64,000 bases of DNA from Aminobacterium mobile DSM 12262 (GCF_000526395.1 NZ_JAFZ01000001.1:558001-622000); one strand, 5' to 3'. Shown: positions 34,863 through 43,507, counted from the stretch's first letter. The notes: generated by a model not told the origin, from the sequence alone. Translations and numbers: made by a program.

Positions 34863-36884
34863 ATGAGCGAAATTACTCTAAATATTGACGGGAAAACCTG
34901 TAAAGGCGTTCATGGAGATACAATTCTAGATATTGCTCGTAAGAATGATGTCTATATTCCAACCCTTTGCTTTTTAGAAGGAATTTCAGCAATAGGCTCT
35001 TGCAGAATGTGTGTAGTGGAAGTAGAGGGGAACAATAAGCTTTTAACCGCCTGCACGACCCCTGCTTCTGATGGTATGGTTGTTCACACTAAAACGGAGA
35101 AATTAACAGAATATAGAAGACAGATTCTTGAACTCCTTTTTGCAGGGAGAAACCATTTTTGCATGTTTTGTTCTCAGAGTGGAGATTGCGAACTGCAGCG
35201 TCTTGCAATCGAACATGGAATGGATAAGGTTCGTTATCCTTATCTGTATGCAGATTTTCATAATGATGCTACAGATGAAGATTTGCAGATGGACCATAAT
35301 CGATGCATCCTTTGTTTGCGGTGCATTCGTGTGTGCGATGAGAAAGTCGGAGCTCATACTTTAGATCTTGAAAAACGAGGCTGGAATGCCAGCGTTGTTT
35401 CAGATCTCGGTAAAGTTCTTGGTGAAAGTGATACGTGTATTTCCTGTGGGGCCTGTGCTCAGGTATGCCCTACTGGTACCATTACCATTCGTGACTTCGT
35501 CTACCGTGGGCGTCGTAATGATTGCGACGACATTGTGGAAAGTATTTGCCCTCTCTGTCCGTTAGGTTGCAAAATAAAAGCATATGTGCGGACAGGAAGT
35601 GTAGCTCGAGTAGAGGGGGCGGCTGTTAATAGTCCTGATGGAGGACAATTGTGCCATAAAGGTCGCTGGTGGCTTCCCGAATCTACGGAACGGACGCGCC
35701 TTTCCGTTCCCATGGTGCGGTCAGGTTCATCTTTCCACGAAGCTTCTTGGGATGAGGCTTTGGAAGTTGTGGCAGACAAGTTAACTTCAGCCAGAGTTGA
35801 AGGGAAGGCCGGGGCGTTAGTTTCGGGGCTTTCCACAGATGAGGAATTAACAGTGATATCTGATTTCTTCCGTGGTGCTTTGAAGCTCGAGAAAATAGAT
35901 TGTTTTAATGGGGATGTACTTCGAGGGTTTAATGAGGGATTCCGTCCCTTTATGAGCCAAGGAATTCGCCCTTTTACGGCCGCTCATAATATCCTTAATA
36001 GCGATGCTATTATAGTCATAGGTGGTAATCCCCAGGAAGAAGCTCCCGTGGTGGCGAGTTATATTCGTGTTGCAACTGTTAAAAATGGAGCCAAACTTAT
36101 TAATTTCTCGGCGAAAGACAATCCATTTGAGTCCATTAGCGATGTGGATATTCGTATTTCTGCAGAAGTTTTGCATGGGGCTCTTGTCTCTCTCACCGAG
36201 GCTGTAGCAGGACGAGAGGATGCTGAGAACCGGATTTCCTCTGTAGCGGACTTAGCCGGAATAGAGCCAGAAGAGGTGGCGAAGGCTGTAAAGTATCTTT
36301 CTGAAGCCCAGCACCCAATTGTCATTCTGGGTTCGAGGTTGGCAAAATATCCTCAAATTGTCATCGAAGCTGTCAACATGGCTATTACAGCTCAGGGTAT
36401 TTTTGAAGATGGATTAGGTCTTGTCCCCATGGTACTCAGTGGCAATAGCCTTGGTGCCTGGAATACGGTACTCGGGGAAAAGCCCTGGCTGGAAAGTGTT
36501 GACATGGATTTCCTTTATGTGAATTCCACAGGCATGGTTCCGGAAGATCCCAAATCCCTTGAAGCTGTGAATAAAGCCCGGTTTGTAGTTGTACAAACGC
36601 CGTACATGGTGAGTCCTCTTGTGAATATGGCAGACGTTCTTCTCCCAATGCCGGCATGGTACGAACGAAGTGGGCACTTCTGTACTTTGGAAGGGGAGCG
36701 ACGTCGAGTTAATATGATTGTTCCTCCTAAGGAAGGGCTCCGTGGGCTTTCAAAGGTTTTTCAGGATCTCGCGTCAAAAATGGGCATTTCACTTGTCTCT
36801 TCTTCTGCTTCGCCCTGTGAAAACATTTTTAAGTCGAGATTTTCTCCTGATAAGGCCCAAGTGGTCTCCTCTGAGGAGGTGTAG
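34863..36884 (+). CDS. hydA: NAD-linked [NiFe] hydrogenase, NuoG-like iron-sulfur subunit (HydA-type)
   Basis: 673 aa. The N-terminal [2Fe-2S] domain has CFLEGISAIGSCRMCVVEVE and a later Cys. The NuoG His-Cys cluster region follows (HFCMFCSQSGDCELQ), then 2x[4Fe-4S] (CILCLRCIRVC, CISCGACAQVCP) and a molybdopterin-oxidoreductase-like region with its own [4Fe-4S] motif (CPLCPLGC ... LCHKGRWW). The C-terminal half looks like NuoG, with no [FeFe] H-cluster motifs. HoxU of simple bidirectional hydrogenases has only the first third, so the long form places this enzyme in the HydABCSL group known from Acetomicrobium mobile. Confidence 0.9.
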   Translation: MSEITLNIDGKTCKGVHGDTILDIARKNDVYIPTLCFLEGISAIGSCRMCVVEVEGNNKLLTACTTPASDGMVVHTKTEKLTEYRRQILELLFAGRNHFCMFCSQSGDCELQRLAIEHGMDKVRYPYLYADFHNDATDEDLQMDHNRCILCLRCIRVCDEKVGAHTLDLEKRGWNASVVSDLGKVLGESDTCISCGACAQVCPTGTITIRDFVYRGRRNDCDDIVESICPLCPLGCKIKAYVRTGSVARVEGAAVNSPDGGQLCHKGRWWLPESTERTRLSVPMVRSGSSFHEASWDEALEVVADKLTSARVEGKAGALVSGLSTDEELTVISDFFRGALKLEKIDCFNGDVLRGFNEGFRPFMSQGIRPFTAAHNILNSDAIIVIGGNPQEEAPVVASYIRVATVKNGAKLINFSAKDNPFESISDVDIRISAEVLHGALVSLTEAVAGREDAENRISSVADLAGIEPEEVAKAVKYLSEAQHPIVILGSRLAKYPQIVIEAVNMAITAQGIFEDGLGLVPMVLSGNSLGAWNTVLGEKPWLESVDMDFLYVNSTGMVPEDPKSLEAVNKARFVVVQTPYMVSPLVNMADVLLPMPAWYERSGHFCTLEGERRRVNMIVPPKEGLRGLSKVFQDLASKMGISLVSSSASPCENIFKSRFSPDKAQVVSSEEV

Positions 36885-36887
36885 AGA

Positions 36888-37427
36888 ATGTCGAAACCAA
36901 AAGTCGCTACTGTATGGCTTGAAGCCTGTGCCGGATGCCATATGTCCTTTCTCGATATCGATGAGCGGATTATCGACCTCCTGGATAAGGTGGATCTTAC
37001 AGCTACACCGATAACGGATATTAAGGAGTTTCCTGAGGTGGAAGTAGGAGTTATAGAAGGGGCCTTGGGTAACGAGGAAGAGCTTCACCTTGCTAAGGAG
37101 TTACGTAAGAAGTGTAAAATACTCATTGCTTGGGGCGATTGTGCTGTCTTCGGTGGCATTAACTGTATGAGAAATTTCATGAAACCTGAAGATGTCCTCA
37201 AGGAAGGGTACGTGAATACTGTCTCTACGGTGAACCCCACGGCTGTGATTCCAGGAGAAAATATCCCCCATCTTTTGCCCCATGCCATTCCGGTAGACTA
37301 TGAAGTAAAGGTGGATGTTTATGTTCCTGGATGCCCTCCGGATGCGGATACTATCTATTACGTTTTCCAGGAGATCCTTCAGGGTCGAATTCCTAAGGTC
37401 CCTGTGGATATGATGAGGTATGACTAG
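36888..37427 (+). CDS. hydS: [NiFe] hydrogenase small subunit (HoxY/HydS type)
   Basis: 179 aa. Holds the proximal [4Fe-4S] cluster: Cys14 and Cys17 in LEACAGCHMSF, a third in AWGDCAVFGG and a fourth in VPGCPPDAD. Short, with no Tat signal and no extra clusters, so it is a cytoplasmic group 3 type subunit. ATG lies 3 bp after the previous stop. Confidence 0.94.
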   Translation: MSKPKVATVWLEACAGCHMSFLDIDERIIDLLDKVDLTATPITDIKEFPEVEVGVIEGALGNEEELHLAKELRKKCKILIAWGDCAVFGGINCMRNFMKPEDVLKEGYVNTVSTVNPTAVIPGENIPHLLPHAIPVDYEVKVDVYVPGCPPDADTIYYVFQEILQGRIPKVPVDMMRYD

Positions 37428-37448
37428 GGAGCAGGGAGGGGACTTAAA

Positions 37449-38882
37449 ATGAGTGCAGAGAAAGCAAAAACAATCGTTGTCAATCCTGTCTCCCGTATCG
37501 AGGGACATGGAAAAATTACGGTAATGTTGAATGGTAAGGGCGAGGTAGAGGGGGCTCGTTTTCACGTCACTCAGTTCAGAGGGTTTGAAGCCTTTACCAA
37601 GGGGCGAGATTTCAGGGAAATGCCGGTTATTACCCCTAGAATTTGCGGCATTTGTCCTGTCAGCCATCATCTTGCTTCGGCCAAGGCGTGTGACGCAGTC
37701 CTTGGAGTTACCATTACTCCTACGGCTCATAAATTGCGAGAGTTAATGCATATGGGACAGTTTGTTCAGTCTCATGCTCTCTCTTTTTTCCACTTATCAA
37801 GTCCGGACTTGCTTTTCGGGTTTGATGCTGATCCGGCAAAGAGAAATGTGGCAGGGCTAGTGCAGGAATTTCCAGACCTTGCCGTTATGGGTGTGACAAT
37901 ACGAAAGTTCGGACAGGAAGTAATTAGAACGCTCGGAGGTAAAAAAATTCATCCATGGCACAGCATTCCAGGTGGTGTGAACAGGAGCCTGAAGGTAGAG
38001 GAACGAGATGAACTATTGGGAAGGCTTCCTAAAATAAAAGAAGACCTTCGAAAAGCCTTGGACTTAATCAAAAACTATCTCGCAGAACATGGAAGAGAAG
38101 CCAAAGAGTTTGCAACTCTTGAAACATCTTATCTCGGTCTTGTTCGTGAAGGGGACTTAGAGCTTTACGATGGACGTATTCGTCTTCGAAGTCCACGAGG
38201 TAGAATTACCGATGAATTCGACAGCAAAGAATATGTTTCTTTTATCGGAGAGCATGTGGAACCGTGGAGCTATTTAAAATTCCCCTTCTATAGACCGTTG
38301 GGTTTCCCTCATGGTAGTTATCGAGTTGGGCCATTAGGGCGTCTCAACGCTTGTGATGGAATTTCTACTCCAGAAGCTTCAGCAGAGTTGATAGCCTTTA
38401 GAAAACTGACAAATGATGGTGTGGTGCACTATACTATGTACTATCACTATGCGCGACTTATTGAAGCTTTATATGCTGCGGAGCGTATGGAAGAACTGCT
38501 TCATGATCCAGATATCACCGGAAGCGAACTCAGAATTACATCAAGCGAACTTCAGCCGGAGGGCATAGGAGTCATAGAAGCTCCCCGCGGAACATTGATC
38601 CACCATTACCAGGTGGACGAAAAGGGTGCTATAACAAAAGTAAACCTTATTGTTGCTACCGGTCATAATAATTATGCCATGAATAAAGGCGTTGAAATGG
38701 TGGCTCGGCAGTATGTTCATGGCGGTACTGTCAAAGAGGGAGCCCTGAACCGGATGGAACATGTGATTCGGTGTTATGACCCTTGCCTCTCCTGCTCTAC
38801 CCACGCTGTAGGACGAATGCCGCTGAAGATGACAATAGTGGATGAGAATGGGCGAGAGATTCGAACTGTAGAAAAGAATTAA
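37449..38882 (+). CDS. hydL: [NiFe] hydrogenase large subunit (HoxH/HydL type)
   Basis: 477 aa; carries the Ni-Fe(CN)2CO site. The four Cys ligands are visible: Cys66 and Cys69 in RICGICPVSHH, and Cys446 and Cys449 in DPCLSCSTHA. About 25 residues follow the expected cleavage point after His452, so it is a precursor that needs the protease encoded next. The GxIEGH-type N-terminal motif (PVSRIEGHGKI) is also present. Closest in appearance to group 3d HoxH. Confidence 0.95.
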   Translation: MSAEKAKTIVVNPVSRIEGHGKITVMLNGKGEVEGARFHVTQFRGFEAFTKGRDFREMPVITPRICGICPVSHHLASAKACDAVLGVTITPTAHKLRELMHMGQFVQSHALSFFHLSSPDLLFGFDADPAKRNVAGLVQEFPDLAVMGVTIRKFGQEVIRTLGGKKIHPWHSIPGGVNRSLKVEERDELLGRLPKIKEDLRKALDLIKNYLAEHGREAKEFATLETSYLGLVREGDLELYDGRIRLRSPRGRITDEFDSKEYVSFIGEHVEPWSYLKFPFYRPLGFPHGSYRVGPLGRLNACDGISTPEASAELIAFRKLTNDGVVHYTMYYHYARLIEALYAAERMEELLHDPDITGSELRITSSELQPEGIGVIEAPRGTLIHHYQVDEKGAITKVNLIVATGHNNYAMNKGVEMVARQYVHGGTVKEGALNRMEHVIRCYDPCLSCSTHAVGRMPLKMTIVDENGREIRTVEKN

Positions 38883-38896
38883 TTTGTTGTATTATG

Positions 38897-38930
38897 GCAA
38901 GGTCGGTGTTGTTTTCCCGGCCTTGCTTTT
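38897..38930 (+). terminator. Stem-loop/terminator between large subunit and protease
   Basis: GCAAGGTCGG (38897-38906) pairs with CCGGCCTTGC (38917-38926; one T-G wobble), followed by TTTTCT. It probably lowers expression of the protease and small gene relative to the structural subunits. Confidence 0.65.
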
Positions 38931-38944
38931 CTAAAGGAGCTTGT

Positions 38945-39415
38945 ATGAAAGTCTTTATAGCTGGATTTGGAAATCCTTATCGTGAAGATGATAGTGTCGG
39001 TTTATATGTGGCTCCATTAGTGGCAAGTTGGTTGGAAGAGCAGGGAGTTTCTGTGAGTATATGGAGTGGTCAACAGCTTCTTCCAGAGCTAGTTTACGAT
39101 TTGGAAGACATGGATGTTGTCGTTTTTGTTGACGCCGATGCAAGACAATTCCCAGAAGGATATGCGCTAGAAGAGTTAGATGCGAATCCTCTCCTTGAAG
39201 GGTTAAATATCCATTCTATGGGTCCAGCATGGCTCTTGTCTCTTATGGAGAGGCTGGGAATGGTGAAGCCGAAAACATTGCTTCTTTCTATCTCTGGTTT
39301 TTCTTTTAATTTCAGTGAAATAATAACCTCCCAATGTATGGATGGAGCGAAGAAGGCGGAGGAAGCCTTTCGGAAGTGGTGGAAAGAATTTATATCTTTA
39401 CAAGAAGGAGAATAA
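38945..39415 (+). CDS. [NiFe] hydrogenase maturation endopeptidase (HoxW/HycI type)
   Basis: 156 aa from ATG 38945 (AAAGGAGC upstream); a longer frame starting at 38894 runs through the terminator stem and is rejected. M52 family signature GFGNPYREDDSVG at the N-terminus contains the first Ni-binding acidic residue, then VFVDADARQ and NIHSMGP with the His ligand. It removes the C-terminal extension of the large subunit after nickel insertion. Position right after hydL fits a dedicated protease. Confidence 0.9.
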   Translation: MKVFIAGFGNPYREDDSVGLYVAPLVASWLEEQGVSVSIWSGQQLLPELVYDLEDMDVVVFVDADARQFPEGYALEELDANPLLEGLNIHSMGPAWLLSLMERLGMVKPKTLLLSISGFSFNFSEIITSQCMDGAKKAEEAFRKWWKEFISLQEGE

Positions 39416-39418
39416 ACC

Positions 39419-39706
39419 ATGTGCAAAGTTATTACGCCAGAAGCAACTGAAGGTCATGTCCATGTACACGGGGCTCTGGAAGAAGCGGAACTTTTAAGAG
39501 AAACTATTTCTGAAGAGCTGGATTCTATAACGAGTTTAGTGGCCAGATGGCACGCAGTAGAGAGTGTCGAAGGCAAAAATACCTTCTTTCAGGCTATTAA
39601 AGCCAAAAGGACAGTGCTTAAAAGGCTATGGGAAGCTCTAACGGAGATGGAAGGAAGTTTTCTCTTAGAGGGATGTGAGGAGGCTCATTGCCATCATCAC
39701 CACTAG
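39419..39706 (+). CDS. Small hydrogenase-operon protein with His/Cys-rich ends (unknown)
   Basis: 95 aa, starts 3 bp after the protease stop behind AAGGAGAA, so clearly part of the operon. I do not recognise a family. The N-terminus has MCKVITPEATEGHVHVHG; the middle is a charged helix with coiled-coil character; the C-terminus ends GCEEAHCHHHH. The histidine and cysteine clusters at both ends suggest metal binding, most simply nickel delivery or storage for this hydrogenase. No hypA-hypF genes are in the window. Function is inference from composition and place. Confidence 0.75.
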   Translation: MCKVITPEATEGHVHVHGALEEAELLRETISEELDSITSLVARWHAVESVEGKNTFFQAIKAKRTVLKRLWEALTEMEGSFLLEGCEEAHCHHHH

Positions 39707-39746
39707 AATATAAAATTATGTCTCAAATCTGAAGTTTTATTCTACA

Positions 39747-39781
39747 ACGGGAGGTAGAATTTTTTGCCTCCCGTATTTTTT
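39747..39781 (+). terminator. Terminator of the hydrogenase operon
   Basis: ACGGGAGG (39747-39754) with CCTCCCGT (39767-39774), followed by ATTTTTT. Lies 40 bp after the last gene. Confidence 0.85.
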
Positions 39782-39839
39782 ATAAAGACGAAGAGGGGCG
39801 GGGATTATTACGGTTACTAGTAATAAAAGAGATGGAATT

Positions 39840-40751
39840 ATGTTTGTCCTCGTTGCAAGTTTTTTATGGGGAACTTTGAGTCCGGTTGGAAAAATTCTAG
39901 CTGCTTTGAAAACTGATATGCTTCTTGTGGCACTTGTACGGGCTGGGTGCGTGTTCCTCGGCGGAGGACTTTTTTTGTTATGGAGAGATCCTTCCCTCTT
40001 CCGTATTTCGTTTAAACAGTTTATTTTAGTGGGTTTTTTTAGCATATTCGGAGTGGTAGGAATTTACGTGGGGTATTTTATGGCGCTTCAAGATCTTACA
40101 GTAGCTACAGCCGTGGTTGTTTTATACACATACCCTTTATTGACCCTTATAGGATCTGCTCTCATTATGAAAGAACCTCCATCCCCCACTCTTATTTTAG
40201 CGGCTTTTCTAGGGTTAATAGGGGTAGGAGTGACAGCTTGGGGTTCAGGCACATCCCTCCTTATCAGGGAGTCTGTCCGAGGTTTTTTGTGGATATTTAT
40301 ATCAGTACTGGGAATGGTTGCGTATTCTTTGTTTGGCCGTTGGGTTGCTAAGAATCAATTTATTGCTCAGGAGAGCCTCTTTGTCTATGCTCATTTCCTT
40401 GGCTTTTTCTGGATTGCTCTCTTTTATGGTGTTTTTCACAGCGTCTCTTTAACAGGGTGGGTACAAGCTCTGCGTTCCCTGTCCCCTGCTCAATGGGGGT
40501 GGATTTTATATGTAGGATTTGGGGTTAGTCTTTTTGGTTATTCATCGTATTTTTTAGCCTTGCGTACCATTGAGGCTTCTACGGCGAGTACTATCGCTAC
40601 CATTGAAATTGTCATAGCCATTACGCTGACGTCTCTTTTTATGAAACAGCTCCCTACAGCAGGGGAGCTGTTAGGGAGCTTATTAATCACGATAGCTGTA
40701 GTTCTCGCTACAGGAAAAATCTCTAGCAAATTTTCCATTTTTCAACAGTAG
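39840..40751 (+). CDS. EamA/DMT family transporter
   Basis: 303 aa, ten hydrophobic segments in two EamA repeats (FLWGTLSPVGKILAAL in the first). Drug/metabolite exporter superfamily; substrate unknown. Start is unclear: ATG 39840 has no ribosome site and falls inside what would be helix 1. A GAGGGGCGGGG at 39791-39803 would better serve an ATT codon at 39804 or 39807, which adds about 11-12 residues and would be a rare start. The 3' end overlaps the convergent gene by 29 bp. Confidence 0.85.
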   Translation: MFVLVASFLWGTLSPVGKILAALKTDMLLVALVRAGCVFLGGGLFLLWRDPSLFRISFKQFILVGFFSIFGVVGIYVGYFMALQDLTVATAVVVLYTYPLLTLIGSALIMKEPPSPTLILAAFLGLIGVGVTAWGSGTSLLIRESVRGFLWIFISVLGMVAYSLFGRWVAKNQFIAQESLFVYAHFLGFFWIALFYGVFHSVSLTGWVQALRSLSPAQWGWILYVGFGVSLFGYSSYFLALRTIEASTASTIATIEIVIAITLTSLFMKQLPTAGELLGSLLITIAVVLATGKISSKFSIFQQ

Positions 40752-42141
40752 GAAAAATCTGCTTAAAAACTTTATGTGTTTCTCGAGGAAGGACTCGATA
40801 CCCCTTACACTCCTTGACTATCCACGTATAGTAATCTTTGTAAAAAGATTGACTGAGGGAAATTACAGACTTTTTCCTGTTTTCTTTAATCAGTTCATAA
40901 CTGTTTTTTATAGCCCGATCTTCATCGCTATCCCACCGAAAGGTACCTAAGGCGTAAGCGACATTTTTTTCATGGCTATGAGCCGAAGCCAAAGGGATAA
41001 GAAAGGTATTATCGCTCCAGTCATATGTTCCATATCCCTGCCCAGGAACCATAATAACTGTAGGGAGCCCATACATTCGTATACGAGAGACCCGCAATAA
41101 GTCTAAATCCCGACTAACCATCCCCTCTATTTGAGAGGCTATCTGCTTCAAAGAAAGAGGCTGCATATGTCTCCCACGAGAGAGAAGGGGCGTTTTGTCC
41201 AGCCTGGCACTTTTAGCAGTAAGAGATATATACTCTTGTTTTACGGCTAAGATATTACGTATCTCTCTTTTGAGAAAAGGAGGGGTTTCTTTTTCATACT
41301 TTTCTTGAAATCGCTCTTTTTTCTGCCGCCATTTCTCTTTTTCCATTTCAAAATAGCACAAGGACATAGCAATATATTGAGTTTGTTGGTGTAGATGGAG
41401 TACCCGGCTCAACTCTTCCTCAGAAAGGGGGGAGTCAGACGCAGTATATGTATCTTTTAGAAGGCGAAGCATCATCTTTTCAGCTTCGTTATAAGCGTAA
41501 TGACCTGATGCCATGACCTGCCTCTCATCATCGGAACTCTCTCGATATTTCCGAGTCCTGTAATGTACTTCAGTGTAAAGTCCTAAATTCTTTTCAAGGC
41601 TGGAAAGAAGAGATATTATATTGAGCTCTGGAGATGAGAGCCCCATATCAAAAATAACTTGCAAGAGAAGGTGAAGTCTTTTCTTAAGAGACTCGAGCTG
41701 GCGTTCCATCTGTCCTTGCCGTTCTTCTAGAGAAGGGCCTTTTAAAGGGCCGGCGTAGTCTTTTTGGAAGACGAGGGAATATAGTTCATTAAAATAATCT
41801 GTCATGTGGAAGTACTGAAATAAACCGACGGGGGCCTCTTCATCGCTGTAAGACGGAGATTCTTCAAGAAGATCTGGCAATATCCCGTAATCAATAAAAG
41901 CCCTTTCTACCTCATCAAAGAATAATTGTTCGGGTTCTTCTTCTATTTGGGCAGAGACGAGACTCCACACTAATTGCCAGTAAACATCACCAATTTTTTG
42001 CCATAGCTTTCGGGCTTCTATATGATCCGAAGTATCATCTGAAGCAGCCCTTTTCGTGTATTCTCGCCATAAATCAAGAAAAGCGTTGTATACTTGTAGC
42101 AATTCTTGGTTATTTTCCCATCGTGTAAAAGGACAACTCAC
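40723..42141 (-). CDS. Unrecognised 472-aa protein
   Basis: GTG start at 42141 with AGGAG 8 bp upstream, 4 bp after the stop of the DUF362 gene, so the two are co-translated; an in-frame extension lies inside the upstream gene and lacks support. No signal peptide or membrane segment. The chain is rich in Glu, Lys, Leu and aromatic residues, and the middle is largely helical with charged stretches (EMEKEKWRQKKERFQEKYEK). The C-terminal 130 residues are more globular (VPGQGYGTYDWSDNTFLIPL). I see no known catalytic motif. The coupling suggests it works with the ferredoxin-like partner. Confidence 0.8.
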   Translation of the reverse strand: MSCPFTRWENNQELLQVYNAFLDLWREYTKRAASDDTSDHIEARKLWQKIGDVYWQLVWSLVSAQIEEEPEQLFFDEVERAFIDYGILPDLLEESPSYSDEEAPVGLFQYFHMTDYFNELYSLVFQKDYAGPLKGPSLEERQGQMERQLESLKKRLHLLLQVIFDMGLSSPELNIISLLSSLEKNLGLYTEVHYRTRKYRESSDDERQVMASGHYAYNEAEKMMLRLLKDTYTASDSPLSEEELSRVLHLHQQTQYIAMSLCYFEMEKEKWRQKKERFQEKYEKETPPFLKREIRNILAVKQEYISLTAKSARLDKTPLLSRGRHMQPLSLKQIASQIEGMVSRDLDLLRVSRIRMYGLPTVIMVPGQGYGTYDWSDNTFLIPLASAHSHEKNVAYALGTFRWDSDEDRAIKNSYELIKENRKKSVISLSQSFYKDYYTWIVKECKGYRVLPRETHKVFKQIFPTVEKWKIC

Positions 42142-42145
42142 TTCA

Positions 42146-43285
42146 TCAACTCCTGCTCTTAAATAAATCAAGTATTTTGAGGATAATTCCTTTTTGAAAT
42201 TCAATGGCATTATTGGGGCAGACTTCCTGACAGCAGAAGCATCGAATACATTTATTGTAGTCGAAAGAAAGATTGCCATATGAGTCCAAAGTTATAGCCT
42301 TAGCAGCGCAAATTGTTTCACATTTTCTGCATCGAATACATAGCTTTCTGTTTTGTATAGGTCTTGACACAAGAAAACGCTTAGAAATTCCATCGAGAAA
42401 GGAGGGAAGAAGATGAAGAGAGTCTAAGTTGGGAATAAAGACTTTCTCGAAGGAAAAGGCCTGGGGCATCTCTCTGTTAAAATGAGCATCCTCTATTTCT
42501 ATGTTCATTCCCCGTCGCATTGCGGCTCGGTATAGAGGAAAGTGCCCAAGGTTTACGCCAAGAAGGGTGCAAATGGTAAAATCTAAAGCGAGAGTATCGC
42601 TAGAAGCTCCCAACAATCCAAAGAAGCGGGGAGTGCCATTCCCAGGTCCGTGCCCTTCCATACCCCATATGCCATCTAATATAGTAAGAGCAGGATGAAG
42701 CGCTTCGTAAATATCGAGATGAAGCTCGGCAAAAAGATCCCGATTTAACCCTACATTATAATGCCACGAAGCTTTTTGCTGCCCTACTACTGTTCCAAAC
42801 AAATTTTTAACGCCTAAAGTAAGAAGCATTTGGGCATGTGTTTTTAATTTGGGTATGTTGATAATCATATGAGATTCCAATGCTAGGCGAGCTAATTCGA
42901 TGCGGTGAAATTTAGCCTGAGGGCCGGGGTTCACTGGAATAGGGTCTGTAAGTTCTACCAATGGTATTTGGAGTTGACGGGCTATATCGTTCATTTTTGT
43001 TTTTTCTGCAACTGATGCAAATCGGTCAAGGCCAGGGCTATCACCTATTATTGGACGGCCGTACCGATCAAGAACTGCTTCAGCAACGGATTTAACCAGA
43101 GCAGGATCAGTTGTAATACGTTTATCTAGCGAAGAAGCAGAGAGTAAATTAGGTTTTAGAAGTATGGAATCTCCAGGCCGTATAGGTGTTTGTGCGTCTA
43201 TAAAACATGAAAAGATATCTTCTACAGCTTTTCGTAGTGATTTTTCTTCGTAGTTTTCTTGCTTTAATAACATGATAACAGCCAT
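42146..43285 (-). CDS. DUF362 domain protein with C-terminal 2x[4Fe-4S] ferredoxin
   Basis: About 379 aa from ATG 43285 (GAAGAGGCG upstream). The DUF362 region shows PGDSILLKPNLL, IGDSPG and LGVKNLFGT. The C-terminus binds two [4Fe-4S] clusters through CIRCRKCETIC and CIRCFCCQEVCP. Family members are thought to be iron-sulfur proteins of unknown redox role. It overlaps into translational coupling with the following unknown gene. Divergent from the Mn2+ riboswitch transcript. Confidence 0.9.
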   Translation of the reverse strand: MAVIMLLKQENYEEKSLRKAVEDIFSCFIDAQTPIRPGDSILLKPNLLSASSLDKRITTDPALVKSVAEAVLDRYGRPIIGDSPGLDRFASVAEKTKMNDIARQLQIPLVELTDPIPVNPGPQAKFHRIELARLALESHMIINIPKLKTHAQMLLTLGVKNLFGTVVGQQKASWHYNVGLNRDLFAELHLDIYEALHPALTILDGIWGMEGHGPGNGTPRFFGLLGASSDTLALDFTICTLLGVNLGHFPLYRAAMRRGMNIEIEDAHFNREMPQAFSFEKVFIPNLDSLHLLPSFLDGISKRFLVSRPIQNRKLCIRCRKCETICAAKAITLDSYGNLSFDYNKCIRCFCCQEVCPNNAIEFQKGIILKILDLFKSRS

Positions 43286-43327
43286 TTTTATCGCCTCTTC
43301 TAACAACGAATGAAAATTTCTTTTATA

Positions 43328-43355
43328 TTGACTTTCAATAAGCTTAAGCTAAAAT
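43328..43355 (+). promoter_or_regulatory. Promoter of the Mn2+ riboswitch/OadB transcript
   Basis: TTGACT (43328-43333), 16-bp spacer, TAAAAT (43350-43355), placing transcription start a few bases to about 20 bases before the aptamer. Confidence 0.6.
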
Positions 43356-43379
43356 AAATACAATATCAAGGAAGTTCCT

Positions 43380-43467
43380 GAAGGGGAGTAGCTTGAGAGG
43401 CAGTGTCAACATCATGGCGTTAAGCCTGGCACTGTCGTTGGTTTTAGAGCCAATAAGCGAGACCTTC
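43380..43467 (+). ncRNA. yybP-ykoY (manganese) riboswitch aptamer
   Basis: Contains the conserved GAAGGGGAGTAGC at the 5' side and AGCGAGACCTTC at the 3' side. P1 forms between GAAGG (43380-43384) and CCTTC (43463-43467). An internal stem GGCAGTG/CACTGTC and the TGTCAACA stretch also fit the class. Known members sense Mn2+ through the two loops and turn on metal exporters. The 3' strand of P1 is also the 5' strand of the terminator that follows, which is the usual ON-switch design. Confidence 0.88.
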
Positions 43468-43507
43468 GAGTGTGACGTAAGTCATGCTGGAGGTCTCGCT
43501 TTTTATT
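43457..43507 (+). terminator. Riboswitch-controlled terminator
   Basis: GCGAGACCTTC (43457-43467) pairs with GGAGGTCTCGC (43489-43499), followed by TTTTTATTT. It overlaps aptamer P1, so Mn2+-bound aptamer and terminator exclude each other. Confidence 0.88.

Noticed and set aside
34863-36884. Formate dehydrogenase or [FeFe] hydrogenase identity of the NuoG-like subunit
   Set aside because: No H-cluster motifs and no clear catalytic Cys/Sec region; adjacent [NiFe] small and large subunits explain the operon.
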